Numbered from the stretch's first letter, positions 11,450 through 22,743 are shown. The stretch: 64,000 nt of DNA from Apostichopus japonicus (GCF_037975245.1 NC_092583.1:13359764-13423763); one strand, 5' to 3'. Notes: generated by a model from the letters alone, not told the origin. Numbers and translations: made by a program.

Positions 11450-11699
11450 GTTTGTATATTTTAATCCCTATCAGTCTGGTACTCTGTATTAAACAAACAT
11501 GCGTGGAAAGAATGGGGGAGTGGAATTATGGGGGGGGGCTACAATCCTGGGCCCAGGGGCTGTTGGGAGACCAGGAAAATATGGGAGAAAGAAGTGTATT
11601 GTTCTCATTTTCTAAGGACAAATACCAGAGCTGCAAGAAATTTTTTGGCCTCCAAACTTCCATTTTATTGATTCCTTTGCGTTAGCCGTAGGAATCTAT

Positions 11700-11752
11700 G
11701 CGGTCATGACTGCGTGTGTATGTGTGTGTGCGTGTGTCTGTGTGTGTGTGAC
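11700..11752. repeat. TG microsatellite
   Basis: An imperfect (TG)n run with interruptions (GTGTGTGTGCGTGTGTCTGT), immediately upstream of the 303-bp tandem array. Confidence 0.85.
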
Positions 11753-11757
11753 GCCAA

Positions 11758-12517
11758 GCTTGAAATTAGGTTTTCTCAGCAATCCCAAGGTAGATTGATC
11801 TCATTCTTGGTACATAGGTTACCCATCATGAGTAGACGATCCCTATTTATTTTGGTGCTAATATCATGAATATTAATGAGTGGGCGGGGCTTAGAGTGAT
11901 TTTCAACAAATGTCAATATCTTCGCAACCGTAAGTTCAATTTTCATGGAACTTGGTTTGGTGGTACAAGAGGAAAGTCCCCTATATGAATTTGGTAACAG
12001 TTTGTCTAATCTCATTATTATTCATGAGGGGCAGGGCTAAGTGTTGTTTTTCGCAAAAAAGCTTGAAATTAGGTTTTCTCAGCAATCCCAAGGTGGATTG
12101 ATCTCATTCTTGGTACATAGGTTACCCATCATGAGTAGACGATCCCTATTTATTTTGGTGCTAATATCATGAATATTAATGAGTGGGCGGGGCTTAGAGT
12201 GATTTTCAACAAATGTCAATATCTTCGCAACCGTAAGTTCAATTTTCATGGAACTTGGTTTGGTGGTACAAGAGGAAAGTCCTCTATATGAATATGGTGA
12301 CAGTTTGTCCAATCTCATTATTATTCATGAGGGGCGGGGCTAAGTGTTGTTTTTCGCAAAAAAGCTTGAAATTAGGTTTTCTCAGCAATCCCAAGGTGGA
12401 TTGATCTCATTCGTGGTACATAGGTTACCCATCATGAGTAGACGATCCCTATTTATTTTGGTGCTAATATCATGAATATTAATGAGTGGGCGGGGCTTAG
12501 AGTGATTTTCAACAAAT
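11758..12517. repeat. 303-bp tandem repeat, two full copies plus a partial
   Basis: Copies begin at 11758, 12061 and 12364 with GCTTGAAATTAGGTTTTC, so the period is exactly 303 bp. The first two differ at only a few bases; the third stops at 12517 where a tRNA-like segment starts. Each copy contains CATGAATATTAATGAGTGGG and TTCGCAACCGTAAGTTC. A degenerate fourth stretch resumes near 12590. Frames on the minus strand inside it are simple by-products of the repeat. Confidence 0.92.
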
Positions 12518-12588
12518 CTTCAGTATGACCCGGCCAGGAGTCGAACCCCTAACCTTCCAGCTGCAAGTCGGAATTCTACCCCAATACT
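12518..12588 (-). mobile_element. tRNA-like fragment, probably a SINE remnant
   Basis: On the minus strand, 12537-12547 reads GGTTCGACTCC, an exact match to the RNA polymerase III B-box consensus. Beside it are sequences resembling an anticodon arm and a 3' half of a tRNA. No complete A box or cloverleaf is present, so it is not scored as a functional tRNA. It interrupts the 303-bp tandem array. Confidence 0.55.
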
Positions 12589-12969
12589 ATTAATGAGGGG
12601 GCATGAATATTAATGAGTGGTAGAGCTTAAAGCAAATTCTTTAAAATATCAATTTGTTCATCAAACTTGAGCTGATAGCAAGGAACAACATTTGTGTTGA
12701 TGCTACATTAATATTCATAAAAGGTCGGAACCAAGTGTACACAATGAACCTACAGTAATATTTAGATGCCAAGGAATCTCAAAACCTCTTGGTTTTCTTG
12801 TTAAAAGTCAGGTTAAATATAGTTGCCATGTGTGTAATTTTTTGTAATCCTTCTATGAAAGATAATTAACTACTTTGCACTCAATGCTTCAAATTTCTGT
12901 TTTGGAAAATTGTTCCTCTTATCCATCTCATTAATGTGTGCTTGAATATTTTAATTTTCTGTGATACAG

Positions 12970-13083
12970 ATGTTCAGTGTGATCCAAGAACATTCCAGTG
13001 TGACAATCAGAACTGTGTGCTGCCAAATCTTATCTGTAATGGAGTAGATGACTGTGAAGATGGTAGTGATGAAAAGGGATGTG
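12970..13083 (+). CDS. LRP exon 12: LDLa repeat B1-2
   Basis: Phase 1-1 exon of 114 nt (acceptor GATACAG, donor GTAAGT). LDLa with six cysteines and the calcium site [13 protein letters not shown]. Its paralogue is exon 48 (LCNGVSECSDNSDE): both have Asn after the fourth cysteine. The following 461-bp intron holds a C-rich run near 13174 and nothing else recognised. Confidence 0.93.
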
Positions 13084-13544
13084 GTAAGTCATGGAGAAAC
13101 AAAGGGAATTGATAAACAGTGGCTTAGCCGCATGGGTGCGGGAGGGGACTAGGTCCACCATATATTTGTCTTCCCCCCCCCACATCTATTGTTAAACAAT
13201 AGCCATATTGAATGACCATAATGAAATATGAACAATGTACTACGTAAACCAGGATAATGTAAGGAAGATTATTGTACATTTCTCTTTCTGTTTGTTTGAC
13301 CTTGGTTTGCAGTAGATTGGGAACCTGTTCATCTGCCTCTATTGCAATCTTCCAATCTACTCTGTTCTGATGACCTACTGCTCTTAGAGATTTCTACCCA
13401 CTGTCTTCCTCCTGAGTCCAAGTTTCCTTCTCATCCTCCTCTCATCCCCAATCCCTCACCCCTTCCCCCTGATGCCTACTTCCTCTTACCTATCTTTCGT
13501 GGTTACATTGTTACTTCCTAACTTTTCTAATTCTTACAATGTAG

Positions 13545-13667
13545 CGGACACAATCTGTCACCAGTGGGAATTCAGATGTAGTAATGGTCAATGTATTCAT
13601 GAGAGACTGGCCTGTGACGGTCTAGATGATTGCCCTGACGGTTCTGACGAAGACTCGATAATCTGTG
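13545..13667 (+). CDS. LRP exon 13: LDLa repeat B1-3
   Basis: Phase 1-1 exon of 123 nt, the same length as its paralogue exon 49. LDLa with [13 protein letters not shown] (exon 49: CHDWEFRCGGGTC) and the calcium site [13 protein letters not shown]. The donor is GTGAGC at 13668. A transposon begins only 15 bp after the exon end. Confidence 0.94.
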
Positions 13668-13682
13668 GTGAGCATATTAAGT

Positions 13683-14100
13683 TAAGGTGACCAGAAGTCC
13701 CCGATTTTTGGGGACAGTTCCCGATTAGAGTGTGCTGTCCCTGAATTTCGAAAATATCCCATTTTATTAGTAAAATAATTTTAAAGACTAGTCAAGTGTG
13801 CAGTCGCGGAACGGAACTAACCAGTATATCAGGTGGGCCAGTGTGAAGTGGAAACACTGTTAAAATATATTTCAGATCGATCTAGCCTAGCACTCTTTCG
13901 TAAAGTCAGTAAATTTCATCTAGGAAAAAGCTACATTTTCGAAAGTAAACTTGATTTAAAAGTGCTTCTAAGTATCACCATTTTACATCTAAGCGCCTTG
14001 GGCACTTGAAAATTTTCCACCCCCTCCCCATACACCCCACCCCCATATCAGTCACGCAATAAATGTCCCTGATTCCAGTCAGGAATATATGGTCACCTTA
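13683..14100. mobile_element. 418-bp hAT-like MITE with perfect 8-bp TSD
   Basis: Ends are TAAGGTGACCAG and TGGTCACCTTA, an inverted pair. The 8-bp sequence TATTAAGT stands on both sides (13675-13682 and 14101-14108), which fits a hAT-type target duplication. No transposase frame. The left duplication starts 8 bp after the exon 13 boundary, so the insertion almost hit the splice donor but left GTGAGC intact. Confidence 0.88.
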
Positions 14101-14785
14101 TATTAAGTAGATTGATGTAATTGGAAAGAGGAACTTGGGAGTTCTTAGAGATATTAAACAGCATTTTTAAGCTGCAATTTGCATTGAAATTGCCCTAATT
14201 TGGTACCACACTCTGATATAAAGGTTGGATAATGTACCTGTCAGACCATGTTATTTGAGTTTTGTGAAAACCCTTAAAAGTGCCCCTTTTTATAAATAAC
14301 AAGTGCCCCATTTGGTATTATATAAACAACCCTTTCTTTTTCAGTTTTGTGATTAAAAGGTGCTCTTTTGTTAAAATATTATTCAAACACTGGAATTTGT
14401 GGTATGGAATGAACAGAGGATCCATTTGCTGAACATTTTGAGGTAACATTGTGGCTTGTCCTCTCAAATCAAAGTCACACAATGTCCCACCGCCACTCAA
14501 AGCTTATGTCACCCCCCACCCCCACTTCCCAACCCTCTTCGGCCACCCCTGTTTAGAATCAAACCAAGTTCATTACATTAATACTAGAAATATGTCTGTA
14601 TTAGAATGTAGAATTAAATTAGTCACTAATTAGAAGTATAAAATCCAATGGTTGTAACCACATAGATAGGCTATTAATAATGTCAAAATTTTCAGTGAAA
14701 ATACATCAGACATGACGTTCCTAATTTGAGTTTTTCTACTGAAAGAGGCACTGATGAAATCAATTGGTTTTTTTCTTTGTGTATA

Positions 14786-14890
14786 AGTAAGTTGGCCTGA
14801 CGTTTCGATCCTAGCAGGATCTTCTTCAGAGGCAAAATTTTAGCCTCTGAAGAAGATCCTGCTGGGATTGAAACGTCAGGCCAACTTACT
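14786..14890. repeat. Foldback hairpin with 48-bp arms
   Basis: Left arm 14786-14833 and right arm 14843-14890 are inverted copies with about two mismatches, separated by the 9-bp spacer AAAATTTTA. The arms contain GGCCTGACGTTTCGATC and its complement. It lies about 90 bp upstream of exon 14, so in pre-mRNA it would form a strong hairpin in the 3' part of the intron. It is probably a foldback transposable element. Confidence 0.9.
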
Positions 14891-14982
14891 TTTACAATTT
14901 CTCTTACACAGGCTCTTAAGTGGATAAGCAGTTTGCTAACATATTTGTTTTATTTTTTTTTTTCTTGGTTTATTTCCCCCAG

Positions 14983-15105
14983 GTTCAAGAGATTGTGCCG
15001 CTGGTTTCTTTCAGTGTGGTAATGGCCTTTGTATTCCAGGTTGGTGGTTCTGTGACCTCGATAATGACTGCGGTGACCATACAGACGAACCTCCGGATGT
15101 CTGCT
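14983..15105 (+). CDS. LRP exon 14: LDLa repeat B1-4
   Basis: Phase 1-1 exon of 123 nt (acceptor TTTCCCCCAG, donor GTAAGT), equal in length to its paralogue exon 50. The LDLa carries [20 protein letters not shown]. The CDLDNDCGD block is shared with exons 31, 36 and 50 and marks the repeats with the best calcium site. The following 823-bp intron has loosely repeated GA/GT-rich sequence at 15180-15470. Confidence 0.94.
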
Positions 15106-15928
15106 GTAAGTTAAAATAAGAATGAAAACTTTAGAGCAGACTTATAAACTCAATAGATAAATGTTCTGTTGCAAAAGTATGACAGGGAGGCGGGCTAGGG
15201 GAAGGGGTAGAGGTGGAAGCTATTAGTTTGTGGTGTTCTCATATTGGGATATCCCCAGATAAGAAGATGGAAGAGGGAGGGAGTTTTTCGTTTTGTTTTG
15301 CATGGTACATAGTGGTATAGACCAAGATGTGTGTGTGGGGTTGTGTTAAGTGTAGTGGGAATAGCCTCAGATATGGGGAAGAGAATTGGAGAGGGAATTA
15401 TTATTGTTCTGTGTTGTAAAAAGTAGACTATTGTTGTTTTTGTATTGTTTACTTGTGGCATATACCCAGATGCCAGGATGGGCCTGCTGGTGTACATCAG
15501 GTTTTGGTTAGTGCCATACTGAAAAATGAAGAGAAAGTAATGAACAGATAAAAAATTTAGTAAAATTCTCTTTATTGCTAGAAGCATTGCAGTTATTCTG
15601 TTTTATCACTCTATGAGAATTAAAGAAGCGTTATAGATTTCAAAAACAAAATCGCATCGTAAAACAATATATAAATGTCACCCAGATATGTTGTATTCAT
15701 AACTAATCTTTCGAGGAACATCAAATTATTTGAGAAAGTTCAGCTCCCCAAAAAATGTTTTTTCTATGTTTTTTCTATGTTAATATGATATAAAATCATA
15801 CCACAGTTTGTTGATTGATAAAAAGGTCTTTTCAAAATGACCCTTAGAAAGGTAGCATTTTCTACATAATCTCTAGCTACTTTATTGTACAAAGATGAGA
15901 ATTTGTTGAAATTTGTTGTGGCCTGCAG

Positions 15929-16048
15929 ATACCAGATCCTGTGAAGAAGGATGGTTTTCCTGTGACAATAGCTATAGGTGTATTCCATCATGGGCAGTAT
16001 GTTCCGGTGTAGATAATTGCTATGACGGGTCGGATGAAGAAAATTGCG
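15929..16048 (+). CDS. LRP exon 15: LDLa repeat B1-5
   Basis: Phase 1-1 exon of 120 nt (acceptor CCTGCAG, donor GTGAGT). LDLa with six cysteines. The block [22 protein letters not shown] aligns with exon 51 ([22 protein letters not shown]), which also has 120 nt. Ser replaces the first Asp after the fourth cysteine. The next intron (396 bp) contains a MITE. Confidence 0.94.
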
Positions 16049-16200
16049 GTGAGTTCTCTTAAAAGAAATCCCATTCCTGTAGAAATTTTTATTTTAAATA
16101 TTGTGAGGCAAGATGTGGTGCATTAAAACTTGTCTGCATCACTAAGGTAACCCAATCTTTGCTATGTTAAAAGATATCTTACAAGATGATAAACTTATTC

Positions 16201-16411
16201 TAAGGCACTTTGTCAAAATACATAACAAGCTAGAGCAGCTGCAAAATCCCCTGCAGCAAGGCTGAATCAATATCAAACAATAGGGATCATCACACTATAC
16301 CAGCAGTGCCTATTGTTTTTCCTACTACACAGCACAAAAGATTTCATCCTACGCAGCCTGGCTGCAGTAAGCTGCAGCCCCCTTCAGCATCTTACTTTCA
16401 CACAGTGCCTA
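16201..16411. mobile_element. Complete CTGCAG-rich MITE (family 1) with TA duplication
   Basis: The best-preserved copy of the family. It starts TAAGGCACTTTGTCAAA and ends TTTCACACAGTGCCTA, inverted repeats of about 17 bp, flanked by TA on each side as in Tc1/mariner-like MITEs. Internal blocks include GCAGCTGCAAAAT, CAGCAAGGCTGAATC and CGCAGCCTGGCTGCAG. It ends 33 bp before exon 16, so the branch region of that intron lies at or inside the element. Confidence 0.85.
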
Positions 16412-16444
16412 ACAAGTATTTTTTTGTTCTTTTAACAATTGCAG

Positions 16445-16573
16445 AGGTGCTACCATGTGAGGAGGGATATTGGCGTTGTGCTAATAATCGAAGTTGTATT
16501 CCTGATCGCTGGCTCTGTAACTTCAGGGCAGAGTGTCCAGATGATTCTGATGAAGGAGCCACTTGCGTTGATC
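16445..16573 (+). CDS. LRP exon 16: LDLa repeat B1-6
   Basis: Phase 1-1 exon of 129 nt (acceptor CAATTGCAG, donor GTAAGC). LDLa with CIPDRWLCNFRAECPDDSDE. The CNFRAEC segment pairs with CDFRTHC of exon 52, an unusual Phe-Arg in the calcium loop kept in both copies. Two extra residues (VD) follow the last cysteine. The next intron (432 bp) shows nothing recognised. Confidence 0.93.
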
Positions 16574-17005
16574 GTAAGCATAAAGGGATGCTGGAAGAAG
16601 TTTCAAATGGGGGAAGGGGGAGGGGAATAATACCCTGGTTGATCAAATTTGGTTATGCGATGGACCAAATGGTCCATTGTTGTGTTATGGACAGAGGCAT
16701 AAAATGGAAGCGGTGTCTCACTACTTTCTAAGAATGAATGGGGGAGGCCCTGGCCCTCCTCTACCATCAGTTGGGGTAATATTTTCTGTCTGGGGCACTT
16801 GACCTACTTAGAGCAGACAGGGAATTCAGAAATTGGCTTTTATCGCACATAACTGTTCACCATAATCTACTACTTTACTTAAAGCAGGTGTTCGAGGTAA
16901 ATGCATCTCTTGGACATGAAATGCTGATTACGTTGTTTTCAGGTTTTCAATTCCTTTTTCTCACATTTGAAGCCTTAATGATACATATTTAAAATTCTCC
17001 CTCAG

Positions 17006-17122
17006 AATATCGAGACTGCACCGAGTTTGAATACCGTTGTAACTCTGGCCAGTGCATTACAAGATACCGGCTGTGTGATCAGGAAGCAGACTGTGAAGAT
17101 GCTGATGATGAAGAGAACTGTG
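17006..17122 (+). CDS. LRP exon 17: LDLa repeat B1-7
   Basis: Phase 1-1 exon of 117 nt (acceptor CCCTCAG, donor GTAAGG). LDLa that begins YRDCTEFEYRC; exon 53 begins [11 protein letters not shown], so the pair is plain. The calcium site is CDQEADCEDADDE, with Ala in place of Ser in the DxSDE motif; exon 53 has SGDDE at the same place. The next intron (1,375 bp) shows G-rich runs and no repeat I recognise. Confidence 0.94.
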
Positions 17123-18497
17123 GTAAGGATCAAGGAGTAAGTGGTGGGTCCCAGAGTGGGGGGTGTGGGGAAGGGTGCTGTTAAACTGTTTATCGGTAGT
17201 CAGGTAGATATTACTATAGATATAATTACTTTGCAGCTGTCAAACTTCAATGGAATCTCTTGTTTGCTCAGGTTAATCCTACAGTCTTTAGTAATGATAT
17301 ATACCAGTCATTTGTCCCTCTTCTTAAATACCCTATTTCTGTATGTTAACTTACTTCACTGAGAGACAGGATAAGTGGTCCATGGGATAGGTGGGAGGGG
17401 GGTGGAGGAAAGATGTTGTGAGTTGGAAATGTTTGGCCCTATTATTCATGTGATGCTGATAGACATTTTTCCGTGTGGTAGACACCCCGTGGAAAGTATT
17501 CAGCTGTTGCTAGGGCTAGAACTTTAGAAGGGCTTGCAATTTCCTATTAGCCCAACACAGTTTAAAATATTAAAGAGGCAACTGAAGGTCATAGTTACGG
17601 AAAAAACAAGAGTTCTCTTTTTTTTTAAATTTTCGTTAAGAAGAAGGCATAGGCTATGCCAAACAAGCACACTGAAGCTAGGCCTAGTGTACGCTGAAGC
17701 AACAATGTAGGCTGAAAGTAATGTTAAGCATACAGCATGCCTTGCCAACCTTGGGCTTACTTCATATCTTATGCAAATTGAATGTTCCTTGCATGGCCAC
17801 GGATGTTGTTACTCATCACAAGGTAGCTCTTAGTACCTCTCTATTTTGGCAAATGGTTTTAAGGTCTGTTTTTAACTGTTAAACAGCCTAATTCTGGCGA
17901 TGAAAAGATGCTTTGCAAAATTATCCACTCCGTGGAACTTCAAACACACTCCACCTCCGTAGGTATCCGTATATCATCTTCTTCCCTATTTACTCTTATG
18001 TTTTCCTTTGCCTGTAATTCCTCTGCTGTGAATATTGGATCAAACTCATAAGGCTGCGGCCCTGCCATTGAACCTTCTTTGATTTATTTCGTTTTTGTTG
18101 AGAATTTCTAATGAAGCTGTTGTTTACTGACTGTGCTTTAGTACAGCATTTGTACGGAGAAAGCGCTACTGCTCGATTGAGTTGTTACCCCCTGAGGTCA
18201 TCAAGATGGAATTTGCGTAATCAATGGCAGCTTAATGTACATTGTGGTTAGGCCTTAGGAGCCAATTTTCCTAGTGAGCATATTCAGTCCAACAGAAGGC
18301 GGTTAACTTAAAAATCAAATTTAGAGAGTTTTGAGGTTACTGAATAATATAAATTGTCTTTGATCCCTGCCTTCATTATTCCTTTAACAAATTTACAAAT
18401 GCCAGAATGTTAATTTTTTCTAATATTTGATAAATAAAATAAATTCATCCTAACAATGAACAAATGTTAATGTGTTATTGTTCCTGCACAAATTCAG

Positions 18498-18617
18498 GGA
18501 ATCACACCTGCCAAACTGGCTACTTCCAGTGTACAACTTCTGGTCACTGCATCAATCAAGAACTCATGTGCGATGGAGATGCACACTGTCCCGACTTGTC
18601 AGATGAAATCGGTTGTC
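18498..18617 (+). CDS. LRP exon 18: LDLa repeat B1-8
   Basis: Phase 1-1 exon of 120 nt (acceptor AATTCAG, donor GTAAGT). LDLa with [11 protein letters not shown] and the calcium site [13 protein letters not shown]. Its paralogue is exon 54 (DHTCEEDYYQC). The following 571-bp intron contains a TA microsatellite just before exon 19. Confidence 0.93.
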
Positions 18618-19062
18618 GTAAGTATTAATAATTGTAGCTATTAAAGGTTATTGGCGCTAATTTTAATAGCATCCCATAATTTGCTAAAAGTCTACAAAAG
18701 CAATTTTTAACTCTCCAAATTATTCCCAGGCATTGAGGAGTGTTCAGTTTAGACATTTAATGTCTCAGAGAGGTCGGTAGTAAAAGTGCTTGTAGAAAAT
18801 GTCTTGAATGAGCTACCTTGAAAATTAAGATACCCTGTAGTCATAGTAGCCAGATGCAGATCCAAAATTTCCAAAGTTGGTAATCCTTGTAACTAGATAT
18901 GGAGGAAAATGCTCCCATCCCCAAGACCCATAAAAAAAAATTGGCCCCAGCATCACAACTCCTCCTTGGTAGCAGTGGTGGTGGCAACAACAGAATTAGT
19001 AATACATGTTATGTTAGTTCAATGGTAGTTACTGATTTAAAAATTGTGACAGAAATTTACTA

Positions 19063-19132
19063 CTATATATATATATGAATACATATATATGTCTATATAA
19101 ATATATATGTATATATATATATATATATATAT
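19063..19132. repeat. TA microsatellite
   Basis: About 70 bp of (TA)n with a few interruptions (ATATATATATGAATACATAT), about 56 bp upstream of exon 19. Confidence 0.85.
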
Positions 19133-19188
19133 GAGTTTTATTTTTTTTCTTTTGTATAAAAAACTGTGATTTTGCTCGATATATGCAG

Positions 19189-19326
19189 CCACAAGGTACC
19201 CTGGAGGCCGTCATTGTTTCAACTCAGAATTTACCTGTAATAACACTATTTGCATACCAGAGACTGCAACCTGTGATTTTGTCGATGATTGCGGAGATGG
19301 AAGTGATGAAAGTCTACAAACATGTC
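19189..19326 (+). CDS. LRP exon 19: LDLa repeat B1-9
   Basis: Phase 1-1 exon of 138 nt. It begins RYPGGRHC and continues FTCNNTICI; exon 55 has RYPGDHFC and FTCNNTLCI. The calcium site is [13 protein letters not shown]. The longer N-terminal linker is present in both copies. The following 1,784-bp intron holds the minisatellite-bearing element at 20025-20690. Confidence 0.95.
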
Positions 19327-20024
19327 GTAAGTCCCTTTGCTATAATGTTGTTCCTTCACACCTTCTTGTTCAGCTCCTAAATTAATATACATAAATTATT
19401 TTATATAGACTCAACTTATAAGCTGAGGAGTACAGAAGATTTCTTGCTGATACAGGCCTCGACGTGAACTGCTAGTGCTTAAACTTCACTACTACCCTGC
19501 ATGAATTTAAATTTAAAATTTCAACACTCTTCTTCACGTTGTAAACTTTCCCCAAACCCTCTTGAGATGGAGTATGCTTCTGTCCCAACTAACAAAGCAG
19601 AAAACATCTTTTTGTTCTCTCATAATGGATAATCACCAGATAGCACCAAATAATCTTATGACTCTTAATTATTTAAGAACATCAAAGCAAAAGGGTTAAT
19701 ATCCAGTTATTGAATAACTTTTATATCCGCCTCAATTAAAAAATAAATATCGGACAGACTAAGCCCGAAAAGTTGCAAAATATATCACAAGATTTCATCT
19801 AAGGACCCTTAATTAATCAAAAAATTCTCCCCCTCCCCCGGACGGCATTCACAAATAAACATTGCGCTCCTTAATTAAGTGCTGTGACCACCAAGATTTA
19901 AATGTTTGGAAAGGCCACTGATTTTGTCATGTTGGAGATCAAAGTGAGAAAAGCAAGCGGTTTTACTGTGAAGTTTGTTCCAAAAACACAAGTTTACAAT
20001 GAATGTTTATGTATGTTTTCTTTG

Positions 20025-20690
20025 TTTCACCGATGATCATTCGATGGAGGTTGTTACAGCTTTTTTTGGTTTCACCGATGATCATCGTAACCTATGCATT
20101 TATGATGGCGTATGTGTGGGTGTGTGAGTGCGTTTGTGACGACCCACTTGTAAACATGATATCTCAAGAAGGGAAGGTCAGACAAATTTAGTGTGTAGAA
20201 GTACCACATTGAGTACAAGACGCCTATTGATTTTGGTGGTAGTCAAAGGTCATTTGGTCTCACCAGTGGTCAAATAGTGAAAACCTTGTAAACACGATAT
20301 CTCAAGAAGGGAAGGTCGGACCAACTTCATATTTGATGTACAAAAAGTACCACATTAAGTACAAGAAGCCTATTGTTTTTGGTGGAGGTCAAAGGTCATT
20401 TGTGGTCACCAGGAGTCAAATTATGAAAACCTTGTAAACACGATATCTCAATACTGGAAGCTTGGGCCGACCTCTAATTTAGTGTTTAGAAGAACCACAT
20501 TGAGTTCAAGAAGCCTATAGATTTGGTGGAGTTCAAAGGTCATTTGTGGTAATCAGAGGTCAAATTGTGAAACCCTTGTAAGCATGTACAACCTCAATTT
20601 ACATTATGTCAGATTCATGAAGAAAACTGCTCATGTTACATCATCGAAACCACAATGCATTTTTGCATTCTGGTTTCTTTTGTAGGACAA
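20025..20690. repeat. GGTCAAAGGTCA minisatellite element
   Basis: Three to four tandem units of about 125-145 bp, each with variants of GATATCTCAAGAAGGGAAG, AAGCCTATTG and CAAAGGTCATTTG. The right end carries ATCATCGAAACC followed by TGCATTTTTGCATTCTGGTT, also seen at 25322-25358. The left side has TTTCACCGATGATCATCGTAAC, roughly inverse to it. It is probably a non-autonomous element with a satellite body. A perfect AGGTCA-A-AGGTCA direct repeat lies at 20386-20398. Confidence 0.7.
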
Positions 20691-21110
20691 CAAAAATATT
20701 ATAAAACAATAATATGTTCTGAAAAATGGTAGTATTGTAACAAGGTCCTGTCTGCCAGGTTTCAATAAAAGTAACACAACATAAACACCACAGAGGATTT
20801 ATAGCTCTTTTGCCGACACAATTTTTCCAAAACCAAATATTAGTGAACGTAGACTTCTTCTCTTCGGATTTGGCTTAACAAAAGAGTAGTCCATCCGAGG
20901 AGTTAAACAACAACTATAAATGTGTGTGGTTTGGGGATATGGAGATGAATGTTATGACTTGCTGATAGTCAAATGAGGTTAGTGTGATATGATGGTTAGT
21001 GGCGTGCTTGATCTACTGTAGAATGAAGGAATAGAATGGGTTTTAGTGAATGACAAGATAAACGAATAGGGAGTAGTCACGAAAGATTGGTTTTCTGTTT
21101 TTGTTTTCAG

Positions 21111-21236
21111 ATGGCAGGCCATGTGATTCTTTAAATAATTTCAGATGTGACAGCGGCCATTGTATTCCAAAGGGTTTCCTGTGTGATGGAAATATGGACT
21201 GTGAGGATGGAAGTGACGAGGATACACTAAATGCAT
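21111..21236 (+). CDS. LRP exon 20: LDLa repeat B1-10
   Basis: Phase 1-1 exon of 126 nt (acceptor TTTTCAG, donor GTAAGC). LDLa with [20 protein letters not shown]. Its sixth cysteine is not complete in the exon: the last base T joins GT from exon 21 to make TGT. Exon 56 and exon 57 do exactly the same. The following 1,099-bp intron holds a G-rich run near 21440 and no repeat I recognise. Confidence 0.94.
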
Positions 21237-22335
21237 GTAAGCTCTCTACAAATCCTTATGTAACCCAATTCATATGAACACCCATACACCCCCTCACACA
21301 CATGCTGATACAATGAATCATCATGGTAGATCTTTAGGGTCAGTTGGCGACCTGGAATATTGTCTTAAAGTTGCGAAGAATTGAAAATAGCAAAGCAAAA
21401 TACTCGGCTCTTCGATATATATGGAAAGGTTTGAGGGGGTTGGGGGAGGTGGGGGGGGGGAATGGAGTTGCCTATATTGTCACTTGTTTCAGAAAGAGAT
21501 GTTTACACACTTTTTTAAAGGATGGCTTTGGGCACCAAATTAAATTTGATAAGTTGCAGGCTGTTCAAAGTCACTGCTATAAGGCCATGAACATTGTACT
21601 GCTGTACCAGTTTTAATTTTTGAGAAATTACCCTTTAAACATCAGAGGCTAATCAATTAAAGCAGCTGCACTACAAAGTCTAACCAGGGAGTTGTTATGG
21701 AAACTACCTGTTCTAACAAACACACCATTATATCAGTTCATCAGATTCAATGCAAAACTCCATTGGAAAAGATTAAAGATGTATAAAATGAAAGATTTGC
21801 ATTAACATTGAGAAGCTGTCATCATCAATTTTGCCTTAAAGGAGCATTCCAGACATTTAGCATGTTAGAACGGAATATCTTGAAGACCGTGCTAGCTATG
21901 GAAACTACACTAGCACTGAAATGTTTTTATATTCTTGAGTTGGTATCACATTTTGTTTCAAACCTACCTAACTCTTACCCAAACAAGATTGTAATTGATC
22001 ACAGCAAGACTCACTTCTAGATGTTTTCATCAAATGAAGGTTGATGAAAGCCCTCATCAGCTTGACACTTTTCATGGGAGTGCTGTTGTATGCAAAAAGC
22101 AGACTTGTGAGTTTTCAAAAAATTTGGACTTATTGCTTCACTATTTGTTTTAAACAAAAATTAACTCATCAATCTGAAAGTCTACATTTTCCATGAGATT
22201 TCAGACTCGAGGTGCATCACATCATCATTGATGAAAGTCAACTCAAAAAGCTACTATAAGCTGAATAAGTCCTGTTTGTAATGAAAATTATGATTTGATT
22301 TGATTGTTTAAAAATGTTTGTTTTGTTTGTTACAG

Positions 22336-22461
22336 GTGATCCCAGCAAACCAACCGTTTGCGGAGATGATGAATTTACCTGCGGTGATGGCGAATGTATT
22401 CCATTTGACGATTTATGTGATGGTGTCTCACATTGTCAGGACTTCACTGATGAACTATGCA
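22336..22461 (+). CDS. LRP exon 21: LDLa repeat B1-11 (last of cluster B1)
   Basis: Phase 1-1 exon of 126 nt (acceptor GTTACAG, donor GTAAGT). Its first two bases complete the sixth cysteine of repeat B1-10. The LDLa itself carries [20 protein letters not shown] with Thr in place of Ser in the calcium motif. The next intron is only 165 bp. Confidence 0.94.
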
Positions 22462-22626
22462 GTAAGTGGTTCACAGTAACATACAAATTTTACAATCTAA
22501 CAATTCGGGACCTTTAATTCCTCTTCTTGAATAAGCATCGGCCATTTGAACCGGAAAAAATGTCATGAGAAGAAATCACAGAATTTGGAAATGCTACCTT
22601 TAATATTTGCTTCCTTTGTTCTTTAG

Positions 22627-22743
22627 TGACGGGAACCTGTGGACCTGAAAAATGTAAACAGAATTGTACTGAGATCGGCGAGTATTATGCTTGCTACTGT
22701 TTTACAGGGTACAGACCAAGTCAAGAGTTACATAGCTGTTACG
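22627..22743 (+). CDS. LRP exon 22: EGF-like domain B1-a
   Basis: Phase 1-1 exon of 117 nt (acceptor TCTTTAG, donor GTAAGG). EGF-like domain with six cysteines (GTCGPEKCKQNC...CYCFTGY). It is the first of the pair before propeller B1 and corresponds to exon 58, which is longer by nine codons. The following 2,998-bp intron is nearly all repeats (next entries). Confidence 0.92.

Noticed and set aside
11776-12318. Two nearly identical minus-strand 79-codon frames
   Set aside because: They are the same frame seen in the first two copies of the 303-bp tandem repeat. No domain is recognisable.
15195-15587. 130-codon minus-strand open frame
   Set aside because: It lies in an intron with GA/GT-rich loose repeats, has no recognisable domain and no support from neighbouring exons.
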